A DNA stretch of 64,000 bases from Leptospira johnsonii (GCF_003112675.1 NZ_BFAY01000011.1:248001-312000), one strand, 5' to 3'. Positions 16,353 to 26,770 are shown, counted from the stretch's first letter. Numbers and translations: made by a program. Notes: generated by a model from the sequence alone, not told the origin.

Positions 16353-18650
16353 ATGAACGAGATCCCGGCAGACATTCTTACATTCATTAAGTTTTTTGAA
16401 AATTCAGATGGGACTTCTATTTATGTGAACCATCTTCTACGAGATGAAAACGGTAAGATCCAAGATATAAAATTGCACTATTGCAACGATCAGGCCGCTA
16501 AACTTCTGCAAATGGAGAAGATTTCACTTGTTGGTAAACATTACACAGAACTCAGACCGGGAGAGTTCGAAAGCAATCCTGATATCGGCGGATTTATGGA
16601 GTCCGTCAGTAAAAAGGGCTCTGAATGGAGAGGGATACGCCAATCCGCTATCTCCAAAAAATACTATGACTCCACCATAATCTGTCCCCAAGACGATTGG
16701 GTCATCTCCATCGCAAAAGATCTAAACCAAGAGATCAAAGAGAAGGATATTTTCAGAGAAGCTGCCTATAGGAACGAGGATGCTATTTATTATCTGGAAC
16801 CTGTTTTTGATGATAAAGGATCCATTACGGATTTTTTATATAAGGACCTGAACCCCGCAGCTGAGGCGGAAATAGGAATGCCTAAAGAGATCGCAATCGG
16901 CAAGAACTTATGCAAACTATTCCCTCGGAACCTGGAATTAGGCACTTTCGATCTTTATAAGAACGTATACCTCACTCAACAGGCGGAGAAAAGAGAATAC
17001 GAGATCAAGGATACTCGGGGAAATCCGGGATTTTATCTACTTCAGATCAGTAGAGTTTACGAAGGACTCCTGATCAGTAATAAGAATATTACGGAAATTA
17101 GAAATGTAGAAAACCAGCTTAGGATACAAAAAGAACAGCTGGAATTTACTTATCTGGCATCCAACGATGGATACTGGGATTATAACGTAAAAACCAAACA
17201 ACTTTTCCTTTCCGAAAGATGGAAAACTATGTTAGGTTATACGAATGAGGAGATCTCTTCCGAAGATTCCCAGATTTGGAAAAAACTGGTACATCCGGAA
17301 GATCTCAGAATAGCTCTTTCCGCATTTCAACAACATAGATCGGAAAAAACGGAAAGGTTCGATAAGGTATTAAGATACAAAAGAAAAGATGGAGAGCCCA
17401 TATTTATCCGCTCCAGAGCCCTTATCATTAAGGATGAGAACGGAGAGCCTACACGTATTGTAGGAACTCATACTGATATCTCCGCTGCAAAACAATCCGA
17501 GATCGCTTTGGAAAAAGCGAAAGAAAAGGCAGAACAAGCGGATAGGGCAAAATCAGAATTTTTGGGAATGATCTCTCATGAAATGAGAACCCCATTGAAC
17601 GGGATATTCGGAATGGCAAACCTTCTAATGTCCTCCGAATTGAACTCAGAACAAAAGGAAAATCTAAAAGATCTTTCCGACTCGACTGAGATCCTATCTA
17701 GATTGATCGACGATCTACTTCAAATAATCACCCTGGATTCCACAAAACTGGAAATCAAGGAAGAACCTTTCGAGACCAAAACGTTTATCGATTTTATACG
17801 TATATTAGTAGAACCTAAAACTTTAGAAAAGAATATAGAATTCAAGATCTGCATCTCCGAAAAATTTCCCGAAGTGATCGTAGGAGACAGGACCAGGATC
17901 GAACAGTTATTACTGAACCTGATCACGAATTCCATCAAGTTTACCGACAAGGGCTCCGTTATGCTGACTTTAGACATAGAAGGAGAATCCTCCATCATAT
18001 TCAAAGTAAAAGACACAGGTATCGGAATTAAAGAAGAAGCTCGACAGAGGATCTTCGATGCATTCCACCAAGAAGACCTAGCAGACACTCGTAAATACAG
18101 TGGAGTCGGACTTGGGCTTTATATCGTCAAAAGACTGACCTCTAAAATGAAAGGAGAAGTTCGTTTGAATTCGGAGCCTGGACTCGGCTCTGAATTTTCC
18201 ATCCTTCTTCCTTTAAAAATACAAGCAGGAATTCCTCTTAATCCTGCACAGATACAATCCGAGACTGTTCCGATATTTTCTACCGGCTCCGTTCTTATCG
18301 TCGATGATAACGAGATCAATGTGAAGATCCTTGCAAAACATTTGAGTAAAACCGGAGTCCAATCCGACTCAGCTTTAAGCGGGAGAGAAGCGTTAAAACT
18401 TTTAGATACGAACGATAAAAAATACGATCTGATCCTATTGGATCTGCAAATGCCAGAGATGGACGGATATCATACTGCGGATGCAATACATGCTTTAAAT
18501 TCCTCTAATGCAAAAACTCCTATCGTCGCAGTCACAGCGAGTTCCTTTTCGGAAGCATATGAAAAATGCGCTCAACATGGGATAGAAGGTTTTATCGGCA
18601 AACCATTCCAACCAAAACAATTGTATAAAGTTCTTTCGGATTTTCTCTGA
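16353..18650 (+). CDS. PAS-domain hybrid sensor histidine kinase
   Basis: This 765-residue cytoplasmic hybrid kinase has no membrane segments. PAS-like regions lie at about 15-125, 135-250 and 260-380 (the last with a PAC-type motif, GTHTDISAAK). A short coiled linker leads to HisKA with phosphoacceptor His409 (ISHEMRTPLNG), then HATPase_c with N box (NLITNSIKF ~523) and G boxes (DTGIGI, GVGLGLYIV). A C-terminal receiver domain has DD651-652, phospho-Asp D697 (LLDLQMPEMDG) and Lys750. The receiver suggests phosphorelay to a separate Hpt protein. The start has no strong ribosome-binding site. Confidence 0.93.
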   Translation: MNEIPADILTFIKFFENSDGTSIYVNHLLRDENGKIQDIKLHYCNDQAAKLLQMEKISLVGKHYTELRPGEFESNPDIGGFMESVSKKGSEWRGIRQSAISKKYYDSTIICPQDDWVISIAKDLNQEIKEKDIFREAAYRNEDAIYYLEPVFDDKGSITDFLYKDLNPAAEAEIGMPKEIAIGKNLCKLFPRNLELGTFDLYKNVYLTQQAEKREYEIKDTRGNPGFYLLQISRVYEGLLISNKNITEIRNVENQLRIQKEQLEFTYLASNDGYWDYNVKTKQLFLSERWKTMLGYTNEEISSEDSQIWKKLVHPEDLRIALSAFQQHRSEKTERFDKVLRYKRKDGEPIFIRSRALIIKDENGEPTRIVGTHTDISAAKQSEIALEKAKEKAEQADRAKSEFLGMISHEMRTPLNGIFGMANLLMSSELNSEQKENLKDLSDSTEILSRLIDDLLQIITLDSTKLEIKEEPFETKTFIDFIRILVEPKTLEKNIEFKICISEKFPEVIVGDRTRIEQLLLNLITNSIKFTDKGSVMLTLDIEGESSIIFKVKDTGIGIKEEARQRIFDAFHQEDLADTRKYSGVGLGLYIVKRLTSKMKGEVRLNSEPGLGSEFSILLPLKIQAGIPLNPAQIQSETVPIFSTGSVLIVDDNEINVKILAKHLSKTGVQSDSALSGREALKLLDTNDKKYDLILLDLQMPEMDGYHTADAIHALNSSNAKTPIVAVTASSFSEAYEKCAQHGIEGFIGKPFQPKQLYKVLSDFL

Positions 18651-18692
18651 CGAATGCTTGTCTAACAAAACCTGATCCGGAAAATTGTCGGC

Positions 18693-19664
18693 ATGGACAC
18701 ACTTCGTCCCTTCAAACCTCCGATCCATCTCAGACATCCATTTGTGCAAACGGTTCTTGCTTCTTTAATGAGGCAGAATATTCCGGACCATCCCATGGAC
18801 AAGGCAGCTTCTCCAGTCGTTATCAATGCTGGAAAAGGTGTTCGACTATTAGGTCATTATTCCAAGTCTCCTCAAAACAAGGCGTTGTTAGTGCTTATAC
18901 ACGGCTGGGAAGGAAGTATGGATTCCAATTATATCCAAAGGACTTCCAGAAGATTTTATGATAAGGGAATATCTATCTTCCGACTGAACTTAAGGGATCA
19001 TGGAAATACTCATCATCTGAATCCGGAACCATTTAACGGAAGTTTAATACGAGAGACCTACGAAGCCGTCCGTAAAGTTGCAAAAGACTTTGGCCAGAAA
19101 CTTCCCGTATACTTAGCTGGATTTTCTATGGGTGGGAATTTTACGATCCGAGTAGCCAGAGAACATTCCAGGAACAAACAAAGTATACCTAATTTAAAAC
19201 ATTGTATCGCTGTAAGTCCGCCACTTCATCCAAAGTCCGCGACTGAAATGATGGATTCTAAACTGATCATAGGAAAATATTTCTTAGATAAATGGAGACA
19301 ATCCCTAGCTAAAAAGAATGTACATTTTCCGGATCTACATCCTTATCCGAATATCATGGAAGGAAAAACAGTCATGGAAATGACTGATAGGATCGTAGCA
19401 TCTTCTGCGGAGTTCAAAAACTCAGACGATTATTTTAATTCTTATACATTGGGTCCAAAGGATTTTGAAAAACTAAAGGTGGATCTGACCATAGTCACAT
19501 CCGCAGACGATCCGATCATCCGTCCCGACGAATTCAGAGACCTTCCAAAAAGTTCCAAGCTTAGGATATTTATCCAAAAGTACGGAGGCCATAACGGATT
19601 TTACGAAAACTTAAAAGGAGACTGTTGGTATTTCCGGGTCTTTGATAAAGTTATATTCGAGTAA
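18693..19664 (+). CDS. Alpha/beta-hydrolase, YheT-like
   Basis: This 323-residue hydrolase begins with the YheT-type lead PPIHLRHPFVQTVLAS. It shows the oxyanion region LIHGWEGSMDSNY, the nucleophile elbow GFSMGG (Ser near residue 150), an acid in TSADDPIIRPDEF and a catalytic His in YGGHNGFYE. The family hydrolyses esters or lipids of unknown nature. It lies 113 bp upstream of a thiolase gene, whose own operator-like palindrome suggests separate control. Confidence 0.85.
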   Translation: MDTLRPFKPPIHLRHPFVQTVLASLMRQNIPDHPMDKAASPVVINAGKGVRLLGHYSKSPQNKALLVLIHGWEGSMDSNYIQRTSRRFYDKGISIFRLNLRDHGNTHHLNPEPFNGSLIRETYEAVRKVAKDFGQKLPVYLAGFSMGGNFTIRVAREHSRNKQSIPNLKHCIAVSPPLHPKSATEMMDSKLIIGKYFLDKWRQSLAKKNVHFPDLHPYPNIMEGKTVMEMTDRIVASSAEFKNSDDYFNSYTLGPKDFEKLKVDLTIVTSADDPIIRPDEFRDLPKSSKLRIFIQKYGGHNGFYENLKGDCWYFRVFDKVIFE

Positions 19665-19725
19665 GAAGAAGTAGCTTGCTTTTCCCCCCTTTCTTCTAAA
19701 CTCAAGCAGGAAGCATATTTCGTTT

Positions 19726-19741
19726 TTGAACGTAAGTTCAA
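19726..19741. promoter_or_regulatory. Candidate operator (TTGAAC-GTAA-GTTCAA)
   Basis: A perfect 16-bp palindrome with 6-bp arms lies 36 bp before the thiolase start. Its size and symmetry resemble operators of TetR-type fatty-acid regulators (PsrA/FadR-like), which would fit a beta-oxidation gene. The cognate regulator is not identified here. Confidence 0.5.
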
Positions 19742-19777
19742 GAATAACCGAACGGCTTTCGTTATAGGAGAAATACT

Positions 19778-20989
19778 ATGTCCAACGCATACGTTATCGA
19801 TGCGGTTCGCACCCCTAGAGGGAAAGGTAAAAAAAGAGGAACACTTGCCTCCGTTCACCCGCAAGAACTATCGGCCTCTACTCTAAAAGCAATCCAAGAA
19901 AGAAACGGATTAAAACCAGAAATCGTAGAAGAAGTTGTCTTAGGTTGTGTTTCCCAAGTGGATGACCAAGCTGCATGTATCGCCCGTTATGCGGTCATGG
20001 CTGCTCAGTGGCCTAATTCCGTTCCAGGATACACTGTAAACCGTTTCTGCGGTTCCGGATTACAAGCAGTAAACAATATTGCAAACCATGTTCAGTCGGG
20101 AGCAATTCCAGTAGGTTTAGGCGGCGGAATAGAATCCATGAGCCGTGTAAAAATGGGAGCGGATCTAGGAGACAGGGATTTTAATATAGGAAATCCTAAT
20201 ATACAAAAACATTATAATCTTGTCCCACAAGGAATTTCTGCTGACCTAATCGCAACCAAATATAATATCAGCAGAGAAGAAGCGGACAAATTCGCAGAAT
20301 CTTCCCAGTTGAAAGCGGATAAAGCGATCAAAGAAGGCGTATTCAAAAAATCCATCATTCCTGTAAAGTTAGAAGACGGAACGGTAGTAGACACCGATGA
20401 GAACCCACGCATCGAATCAGACTACGCATTCCTTTCTGGCTTAGGCGCAGTTTTCAAAACCATCGGAGAGAAGGAACTAGATGCGATTGCATTAAGATCC
20501 TATCCTGAGGTTGGAAAGATCAATCACATCCATACACTCGGAAATTCTTCCGGGATCGTAGACGGCGCAGCTTCCGTTCTGATCGCTAACGACGAAGGGG
20601 TCAAAAAATACGGATTGAAGCCAAGGGCAAAAATCCTTTCCACAGTTGCTACTGGAGAAGATCCAACTATCATGTTGACAGGACCTGTTTCCGCTTCCAA
20701 AAAAGCGCTACATATGGCGGGGCTCAAAGTGGAAGATATCGATCTTTGGGAGATCAACGAAGCGTTTGCTTCCGTTGTATTATATACCCAAAAAACTCTT
20801 GGGATCCCTCTGGAAAAGATCAACGTAAACGGAGGAGCAATCGCTCTAGGACACCCTCTGGGAGCAACAGGGGCAATTCTTCTCGGAACCGCATTGGATG
20901 AATTAGAAAGAAGGAACCAACGTTACGCACTCATCACTCTCTGCATAGGCGGAGGAATGGGGATCGCAACCGTAATCGAAAGAATTTAA
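19778..20989 (+). CDS. Acetyl-CoA acyltransferase (thiolase)
   Basis: This 403-residue thiolase has the complete catalytic set: nucleophile Cys91 (NRFCGSGLQ), His359 ([14 protein letters not shown]) and acid/base Cys389 (TLCIGGGMG). It cleaves 3-ketoacyl-CoA with CoA, or condenses two acyl-CoAs, in fatty-acid degradation. GGAGAAATACT before the ATG is a good ribosome-binding site. A palindromic operator precedes the gene and a terminator follows it, so it is probably a single-gene unit. Biosynthetic versus degradative specificity cannot be settled by eye. Confidence 0.93.
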   Translation: MSNAYVIDAVRTPRGKGKKRGTLASVHPQELSASTLKAIQERNGLKPEIVEEVVLGCVSQVDDQAACIARYAVMAAQWPNSVPGYTVNRFCGSGLQAVNNIANHVQSGAIPVGLGGGIESMSRVKMGADLGDRDFNIGNPNIQKHYNLVPQGISADLIATKYNISREEADKFAESSQLKADKAIKEGVFKKSIIPVKLEDGTVVDTDENPRIESDYAFLSGLGAVFKTIGEKELDAIALRSYPEVGKINHIHTLGNSSGIVDGAASVLIANDEGVKKYGLKPRAKILSTVATGEDPTIMLTGPVSASKKALHMAGLKVEDIDLWEINEAFASVVLYTQKTLGIPLEKINVNGGAIALGHPLGATGAILLGTALDELERRNQRYALITLCIGGGMGIATVIERI

Positions 20990-21010
20990 TTTCTGATTTT
21001 TCGAGTTTGA

Positions 21011-21045
21011 AACGCCGTTTTTCCTCGGGGAAGCGGCGTTTTTTA
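21011..21045 (+). terminator. Rho-independent terminator after the thiolase gene
   Basis: AACGCCG (21011-21017) pairs with CGGCGTT (21034-21040), and further A-T and wobble pairs extend the stem inward. It is followed by a run of T residues. Confidence 0.8.
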
Positions 21046-21113
21046 TTTTTATACGCTCTCTCAACTTTTCTCGACGAGGATCTTCTCGCCGTGATAAAAC
21101 ATCCGATCGGTCC

Positions 21114-22289
21114 TTAAATCTTCCAATATAGTCTTTTTTTATCCAAAAAGAAAAGGATCAAAAACCATATGACCAGAACAGTTATAGAATATAAGAAGGA
21201 GCTCAGTTCCGGAGAATCTATCCAGCTTTTATAATATTCTTGGTAGATCAGATTTTTTAAAGGGATCTTTTTCCCTTCGGGAGAAGAGACCATGATTATA
21301 TTCAGACTTCTGGCGAATATCCCTGAACCGAAAAACACCAACAAAGCGTTCTTTCCAAAAGGAAGAAGAAAACTTTGCAGAGTTCCAAGTCCGAATTTAT
21401 CATATTTTTCCAAAACTAAAAAAAGAGAAATAACGAGCAGAGCCCAGCCCGCAGTCCAAAGAGAATACGTTCCGGTCCACAAACTTTTATTGATCGGATA
21501 GTAGATTCCCCAAACTCCGCCCACTAACAATACAGCAAAAGCGCCTAACGCGATTTTGCCGGAAATGGAAAGTAGACCTTCTCCTTTCTCCAGAGAAACT
21601 TTTAAAAATTCTCCAGCAAAGATCCCGCAGAACGCGGATGCAATAGATGTAAAAGAAGTTAAAAGCCCTTCCGGATCCCAGACCTTACCGAATCTCCACA
21701 AATGTGCTTGGCCGAAAGTTTCCCTATCTAGCCAGGCCCCCCAGTCTTTTCCTTCTTTCATACTAGGCTCTGTGGCGCCGGGAGGAGGAACAAATTCCAG
21801 TAAGTACCAATATGCAATCAATAAGGATATAAATAGAAAGATCCTGAGCTTCAGATTTTTCTCTTTATATAGAACGGCTCCGAAAAAATAAGCGAATCCT
21901 ATTCTTTGCAGAACTCCAGGAAATCTGAGATTAGAAAAACTCCATTCTCCGAAAAAATTCAAAAACAATCCTAGAAAGATCAGAATGGAAGCTCGCTTTA
22001 GAATTTTAGGAAATTCTTGTATTCCATTCGATACAGAGAAGGGAATAGAAGCACCCACCACGAAAAGAAAAAAAGGAAACACAAGATCTGTAGGAGTACA
22101 TCCATCCCATTTTGCATGTTTAAGAGGCCAATACATATTGGACCAGGTGCCTGGATTATTTACCAGGATCATCCCGGCCACAGTCAGACCTCTCAACAGA
22201 TCTATAGATAAAATACGGATCGGATTTTCAGATTTCAAGTTGCGAATACTACCATAGAGACCTATGGAATTCTGTGAAACCCCAGACAT
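21114..22289 (-). CDS. HGSNAT/DUF5009-type membrane acyltransferase-like protein
   Basis: This 391-residue protein has about ten to eleven membrane helices. The N-terminal signature RILSIDLLRGLTVAGMIL, then NNPG, and the CTPTDLVFPFFLFVVGASIPFS stretch match the NagX/heparan-alpha-glucosaminide acetyltransferase-like family, which moves acetyl groups across membranes onto sugars. Its role here may be acetylation of a cell-envelope or imported glycan. The start overlaps the 3' end of the upstream DUF2804 gene by 41 bp, indicating cotranscription. Confidence 0.8.
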   Translation of the reverse strand: MSGVSQNSIGLYGSIRNLKSENPIRILSIDLLRGLTVAGMILVNNPGTWSNMYWPLKHAKWDGCTPTDLVFPFFLFVVGASIPFSVSNGIQEFPKILKRASILIFLGLFLNFFGEWSFSNLRFPGVLQRIGFAYFFGAVLYKEKNLKLRIFLFISLLIAYWYLLEFVPPPGATEPSMKEGKDWGAWLDRETFGQAHLWRFGKVWDPEGLLTSFTSIASAFCGIFAGEFLKVSLEKGEGLLSISGKIALGAFAVLLVGGVWGIYYPINKSLWTGTYSLWTAGWALLVISLFLVLEKYDKFGLGTLQSFLLPFGKNALLVFFGSGIFARSLNIIMVSSPEGKKIPLKNLIYQEYYKSWIDSPELSSFLYSITVLVIWFLILFFLDKKRLYWKI

Positions 22290-23271
22290 CTTTGATCTGG
22301 ACTTCCCTTCCCTTTTCCGGTCTGAAACTTCCAGAGAATTTTCCCACGAATTGTCTAAAATACAATTTGGTCCAGATCAGATTTACTTTTTCTCTTCTTT
22401 CTCCCTTGGGCTCGAATTCCAAACGGATACGTCCTTCTTCGTCCCAAAGCCTCCAAGGTTTATAAGGATCTTTTTGAGAAAAATCGAATATACATCTGCT
22501 GACTCTTTGTCTTTCGGAATCGATCCAGTAAGCATTCTCCGGAAAAAAACTTTCGTTTACTAGGGCCGCAAAGTTGGCTCCTATTTTTGTCCTATCAGGC
22601 AGAACGGAGGAGAATGCAGCCCAATACCAATTTGTCTCCCTTCTCAAATAACCGCCGGACCAATCATAGACCATAGTGGTCCTGGAAGGATCTCGGACTA
22701 GTTCCTTCTTCTCATATTTTACACTGATACGATCTGGGATCAGAGGAGAACATTTTTCGGTGAACGTCCAGCGACTAGGTTCGGAAGGATTTAAGACCCT
22801 AAGAGGATTATGAGTGATCAAAGAATATGGAAATTCTCCGGAGATCTCCAATTTATTTCCAAAGTTTGCATCGAGTAGAAGTTTCCCTTCGGAATGAGAC
22901 TTTCGGATATTCAGGAAGGACTTTCCTTTTTTGAAAGAGATCTCGTATTCATCCGGATTTGCCGGGAATTTTAAAGCAAGACCTAAGTCGGGTCCTTTTA
23001 CATCGAATTCGTAGACCTTGCCCTGATCGAATTTATACAAATAAGCAAACACGTTATACGCATAGCCAAGGCTCACAGCCGCAATCCCGACCAAGCAGTC
23101 TTCCATCATGATCCCTAGATAATTGAAAGAATGGAAGGCGAACTTCTTTTTGAGTCCTTTGATCTCTTTTCCGAAAAAATCCAGAAGAGTAAAATCTAGA
23201 TGATTGAATTCGATAGGACCATCCCAAACTCCATAGTGTACTTGATTTTCGGGTCCGATAATTTTTTGCAT
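22249..23271 (-). CDS. DUF2804 domain protein
   Basis: This 340-residue protein looks like DUF2804 along its whole length: beta-rich sequence with conserved phrases such as FAFHSFNYLGIMMEDCLVG, TMVYDWSGGYLRRETNWYWA and IWTKLYFRQFVGKFSG. The biochemical function of the family is not known to me; the fold may be lipocalin-like. It has no signal peptide. The gene overlaps the downstream acyltransferase-like gene by 41 bp, so the two probably act together. Confidence 0.8.
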   Translation of the reverse strand: MQKIIGPENQVHYGVWDGPIEFNHLDFTLLDFFGKEIKGLKKKFAFHSFNYLGIMMEDCLVGIAAVSLGYAYNVFAYLYKFDQGKVYEFDVKGPDLGLALKFPANPDEYEISFKKGKSFLNIRKSHSEGKLLLDANFGNKLEISGEFPYSLITHNPLRVLNPSEPSRWTFTEKCSPLIPDRISVKYEKKELVRDPSRTTMVYDWSGGYLRRETNWYWAAFSSVLPDRTKIGANFAALVNESFFPENAYWIDSERQRVSRCIFDFSQKDPYKPWRLWDEEGRIRLEFEPKGERREKVNLIWTKLYFRQFVGKFSGSFRPEKGREVQIKDVWGFTEFHRSLW

Positions 23272-23409
23272 AGATTTCGCTCGATTTTCGAACGCTTAGA
23301 GGAAAAATCAATGGGATTTCTACCCTAGCAACCAAATCTGCTTTACAATTAACTTTTTCATACCAAGATCGACCTAACAATCGTTCGGGAAAATCGGCAT
23401 AACCATTTT

Positions 23410-24297
23410 ATGGGAGAAATCCAGAGCAAGCATGCAGGAAGCAGAGAAAATCTCGAAACTTCCGACTTAAAAACTCTGAAAGATAAAAAAACTTCCCGAG
23501 AGATCTCAGTTCTTCTCTATCGAGTATTGTTTCGAAGTGAAGAAGTTCGGGGAGGTTCGGTCAAGGTAGTTAAAGAGACCTTTATCCGCACCCATTCCAA
23601 TCACCCAGAACTCTTTCCCATCCTAGACAGATCCAAGTTCATTCGGGATATGATCTCCGTATTCAAAACTTCTACTGTCCTTAATCCTGAAAAATTAGAA
23701 GCATTCTTCGCGTCTATACACGCGGCTTTCCAAAGCGAGCTTAGATATTTATTAGGCAAGTCTACACAGTTCACTTTCGATATAATGTTTCAGGTAATAG
23801 AATCTATCCTTCAAGAGATGAGCCATCCGGAAGACCAACGAACGGTAGATGTAAAGGATAGGGAACTCATCTTAAAACATTTTAGAGCTTATAACGATCT
23901 TTCCAAATACTTCAACAAGATGGGAACTTCCAAGGCAGTGATCGATAAGAAAGACGATATCATCACTGAGATCTCGATCAATCATAGAGAGATCACGATC
24001 GTTTCTATCGAGAACATGTTCCGAAATATTTTGGCACAGATCCTTCTTTCCCGAAAATATAATTGTGGGACATTAATAGATAAATGGTCTACTGAATACG
24101 GCTTTGGTCCGGAACAGGCCCAGTCTATGAGAAATTATATCCAAGAAACTGCCCCTCTGACCGATTTCAGGACACAATACGCAAATGCGTTACGTGCCAT
24201 CGGTACAGAGAATGAAATGGATCTGATGTTCCTGAGAACATTATCCAACTATTACGCTTCTTGGGTGACCCAGGTCTCAGAACAGATCCCTGCTTAA
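23410..24297 (+). CDS. Conserved hypothetical protein
   Basis: This 295-residue soluble, mainly helical protein has no signal peptide or membrane segment. It has a charged N-terminus (KTLKDKKTSREISVLLYRVL) and regular amphipathic helices throughout. I recognise no catalytic motif or domain. The ATG at 23410 is reached from a 138-bp gap divergent from the DUF2804 gene. Codon use and length look like a real gene; it may be Leptospira-specific. Confidence 0.7.
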   Translation: MGEIQSKHAGSRENLETSDLKTLKDKKTSREISVLLYRVLFRSEEVRGGSVKVVKETFIRTHSNHPELFPILDRSKFIRDMISVFKTSTVLNPEKLEAFFASIHAAFQSELRYLLGKSTQFTFDIMFQVIESILQEMSHPEDQRTVDVKDRELILKHFRAYNDLSKYFNKMGTSKAVIDKKDDIITEISINHREITIVSIENMFRNILAQILLSRKYNCGTLIDKWSTEYGFGPEQAQSMRNYIQETAPLTDFRTQYANALRAIGTENEMDLMFLRTLSNYYASWVTQVSEQIPA

Positions 24298-24338
24298 AAC
24301 GGTTTGATTTTTTGAACTAAAATCCGTCCAAAGAACGG

Positions 24339-26126
24339 ATGGATTACTTACGCCTTCCCCTTTTTTCGATCCCTATATTCATATGCTTATTTGTAGCGGA
24401 ATTGGCTTCCGAACCTGCTTATTCTTCCATGAAATGGGAAGCAGTGAACCCGGAAATATTCTCTCCTTCTCCCTTAGTCCCCGAAGAAAAGATCAAATCC
24501 GCTCAAGGAAGTTTGCTGATAGGCGAAGATCTTTTTTTGCCCGCCAATTTTCCGGACACGAACGGAAAGAATACCGGGGGATTGCTCATTAGGAATATTA
24601 AGACCGGCACTGCAAATCGTTTGGATCTAAAGGAAACGGTCAGAGGTCTTGCATTCGATAAAGAAGAAGGTCAAATTTATGTAAGGTTCAAAAAGGAGAT
24701 CGCAGTATTGCAGAACGGTTCCTTTGAAATTAAGAGAAGGATCCCTTTTTACCAAACTGGCTCCGCCTGGGGAAATATAGGTTTTATCCAGGGAAAACTT
24801 TTCGAGATCAGAGAGAATAAACTTATACTTTATGATAAGGAGGCAGGTTCGGAGATAGATCAAAAAGATCTGCCTCTTCCCAAAGTATCTTTTGCATTCG
24901 ATTGTTCAGGGAAAGAGATATATTTTTGGAATTCGAAGGACGGCACAAATCTCCATTCTTACGATCCTGTTTTGAATAAGATCAAGAACAGTTTTACTGT
25001 ACATTTGGAATCCAAAGAAGCAGGAAAACTTTCCTGCTTCAAAAACGACCTAGTGGTTCTCAGTCCTGAATCCGAAATTTATCAAAATCTAATACGGATC
25101 GGGAATGATTATTATCCTGGAAAACAGGAAAATCTTGTGCTAAAAGGAAATTTGAGTTATAGATTCTCTCCTAGCAGAGATACGATACGTTTCGTTTTAA
25201 AGATCACTCCTAAGGAAAATTCTCCGGAAACTGAAATAGCAGTAGCCATTCCTCCTCAGGAAACTTCTTCTCAAGTGTTGAGCGAGGAAAAATTCCATCC
25301 AAACGGAAAATTAACCGAAGACAAACAGAACAATCGCACTTTGCTCATTCCAATCCCAGCTTTAAGTTCTGGGCAAACCTGGGAAGAAACCGTATATTCA
25401 GCTAAATTAGTAAGATATAATATAGATTCCGGACTCACCCGCTTCCAGACTTCTTGGGAAGACTGGAGGGTTCCAAGCGAATGGAAACAGTATTTGGAGG
25501 ATGGCTCTGTTTATAAGATTTCCGATCCTGAAATTATCCGGATCAAAGAAGAACTTAAATCTTCTGGCTCGAATGTGGAGGAGTATATCCAAGCGGTATA
25601 CAAATACATCCGAAAGAATATGGTGTATAAACAGGACGGCAAATTCGATCCAGCACCTACAGTTCTTCAAAACGGACATGGATCCTGTACAGAACATAGC
25701 TACGCTCAGATCTCACTGCTACGCAGCGCAGGAATACCGGCCAGGATGGCCTGGAACTGGCTCCCTGTAGGAGAAAAAGTCGAGTTAAATCATAAGGTTG
25801 CGGAAGTATGGCATCCTTCCTTCGGCTGGATACCAATGGAACCTTTGGCTTCTCCTAGAACAAGGGCGGGACTAACATATGCAAAACACATAATATTCGC
25901 AGTACTCAATCAGCCTTATCATACGATCATCAAAGGAGGAGATACCTTGGCCAATTTTACGAAACCTGCTTCGGGAGCGACTAGATCTATCTCCATAGAA
26001 TTGATCCCTGAAATTTCCCAGAGATCCGTAAAACAATACGATGCCGGAGCGGAAGAAATTTATCCTAAATCGAATCCTGTAAAAAATCGTATATTAGAAA
26101 AATCGGAAGAAAGGACCGTAGAATAA
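24339..26126 (+). CDS. Exported transglutaminase-like protein
   Basis: This 595-residue protein has an N-terminal signal segment (LRLPLFSIPIFICLFVAELA). A beta-propeller-like region fills roughly residues 40-270. The C-terminal part is a transglutaminase-like cysteine protease fold: Cys450 in GHGSCTEHSYAQISLLRSAG, His485 in NHKVAEVWHPSFGW, and an acidic residue in WIPMEPLA where Asp is usual. The usual role is proteolysis or crosslinking of periplasmic proteins. The Asp-to-Glu change in the triad is worth noting. A terminator shared with the convergent gene follows. Confidence 0.82.
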   Translation: MDYLRLPLFSIPIFICLFVAELASEPAYSSMKWEAVNPEIFSPSPLVPEEKIKSAQGSLLIGEDLFLPANFPDTNGKNTGGLLIRNIKTGTANRLDLKETVRGLAFDKEEGQIYVRFKKEIAVLQNGSFEIKRRIPFYQTGSAWGNIGFIQGKLFEIRENKLILYDKEAGSEIDQKDLPLPKVSFAFDCSGKEIYFWNSKDGTNLHSYDPVLNKIKNSFTVHLESKEAGKLSCFKNDLVVLSPESEIYQNLIRIGNDYYPGKQENLVLKGNLSYRFSPSRDTIRFVLKITPKENSPETEIAVAIPPQETSSQVLSEEKFHPNGKLTEDKQNNRTLLIPIPALSSGQTWEETVYSAKLVRYNIDSGLTRFQTSWEDWRVPSEWKQYLEDGSVYKISDPEIIRIKEELKSSGSNVEEYIQAVYKYIRKNMVYKQDGKFDPAPTVLQNGHGSCTEHSYAQISLLRSAGIPARMAWNWLPVGEKVELNHKVAEVWHPSFGWIPMEPLASPRTRAGLTYAKHIIFAVLNQPYHTIIKGGDTLANFTKPASGATRSISIELIPEISQRSVKQYDAGAEEIYPKSNPVKNRILEKSEERTVE

Positions 26127-26140
26127 GAAGGCAAATCGAA

Positions 26141-26172
26141 CGCCGCAGTCTAAAAACTCCTGCGGCGCTTTT
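26141..26172. terminator. Bidirectional terminator
   Basis: CGCCGCAG (26141-26148) pairs perfectly with CTGCGGCG (26160-26167) across an 11-nt loop, with a T tract to the right, between convergent genes ending at 26126 and 26177. Confidence 0.8.
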
Positions 26173-26176
26173 TGGG

Positions 26177-26770
26177 TTATCCGATCCTTTTTAAAGAATA
26201 TCCCAAGCTGTAAGTAGCCGCAGCTAATCCGTAATGAAATAGATCTACTCTAGGCAGCCCTGCAATCGTTCCTACAGTTCCTATCACAAGTCCGGATAGA
26301 ATGAATAGAAGTGCGCCTGCAATCCCATATAATGCTGCTGTTCTATAAGAACCTTTGTATTTTTGGATGCACACCACCAAAACAGCGATCAATGCGATCG
26401 CTCCGATCAAGGTAGCATATAAACCCAAAGGATAAAGATAACTTATTACAGCTAAAACCAAAAGAATCAGGCTAAGCAGATTCCAGGTTTTACCATCTAT
26501 CTTTCCGAAACCTGCATGGAAAAATGCTATCCCTATCCAAGGAACTCCTACTACACCTGCAACATGAACGATAGGTCTATAAATTGGGCTGATCCAATCT
26601 CCTCCTAAAAAGAAAACCACTCCGAGTAGAGCGCCTAACCCGATCAAAAAAAGACCATAGGCTCCTCCTTTTTTAGAAACGTTTCCTTTAGCGGAAGATT
26701 GGACAGAAAGACCGGCCCATATGGCAAAAATTGCCAATACTAAATCTGAAATTGCGGTACTAATTTGCAT
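26177..26770 (-). CDS. Polytopic membrane protein, DUF6962-like
   Basis: About 197 residues form six to seven hydrophobic helices separated by short loops (for example DLVLAIFAIWAGLSV, YGLFLIGLGALLGVVFFLG, YATLIGAIALIAVLVV). It resembles small membrane proteins annotated DUF6962; no catalytic residue is evident. I prefer the ATG at 26770; a TTG three codons upstream is possible. The function is unknown. Confidence 0.65.
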   Translation of the reverse strand: MQISTAISDLVLAIFAIWAGLSVQSSAKGNVSKKGGAYGLFLIGLGALLGVVFFLGGDWISPIYRPIVHVAGVVGVPWIGIAFFHAGFGKIDGKTWNLLSLILLVLAVISYLYPLGLYATLIGAIALIAVLVVCIQKYKGSYRTAALYGIAGALLFILSGLVIGTVGTIAGLPRVDLFHYGLAAATYSLGYSLKRIG

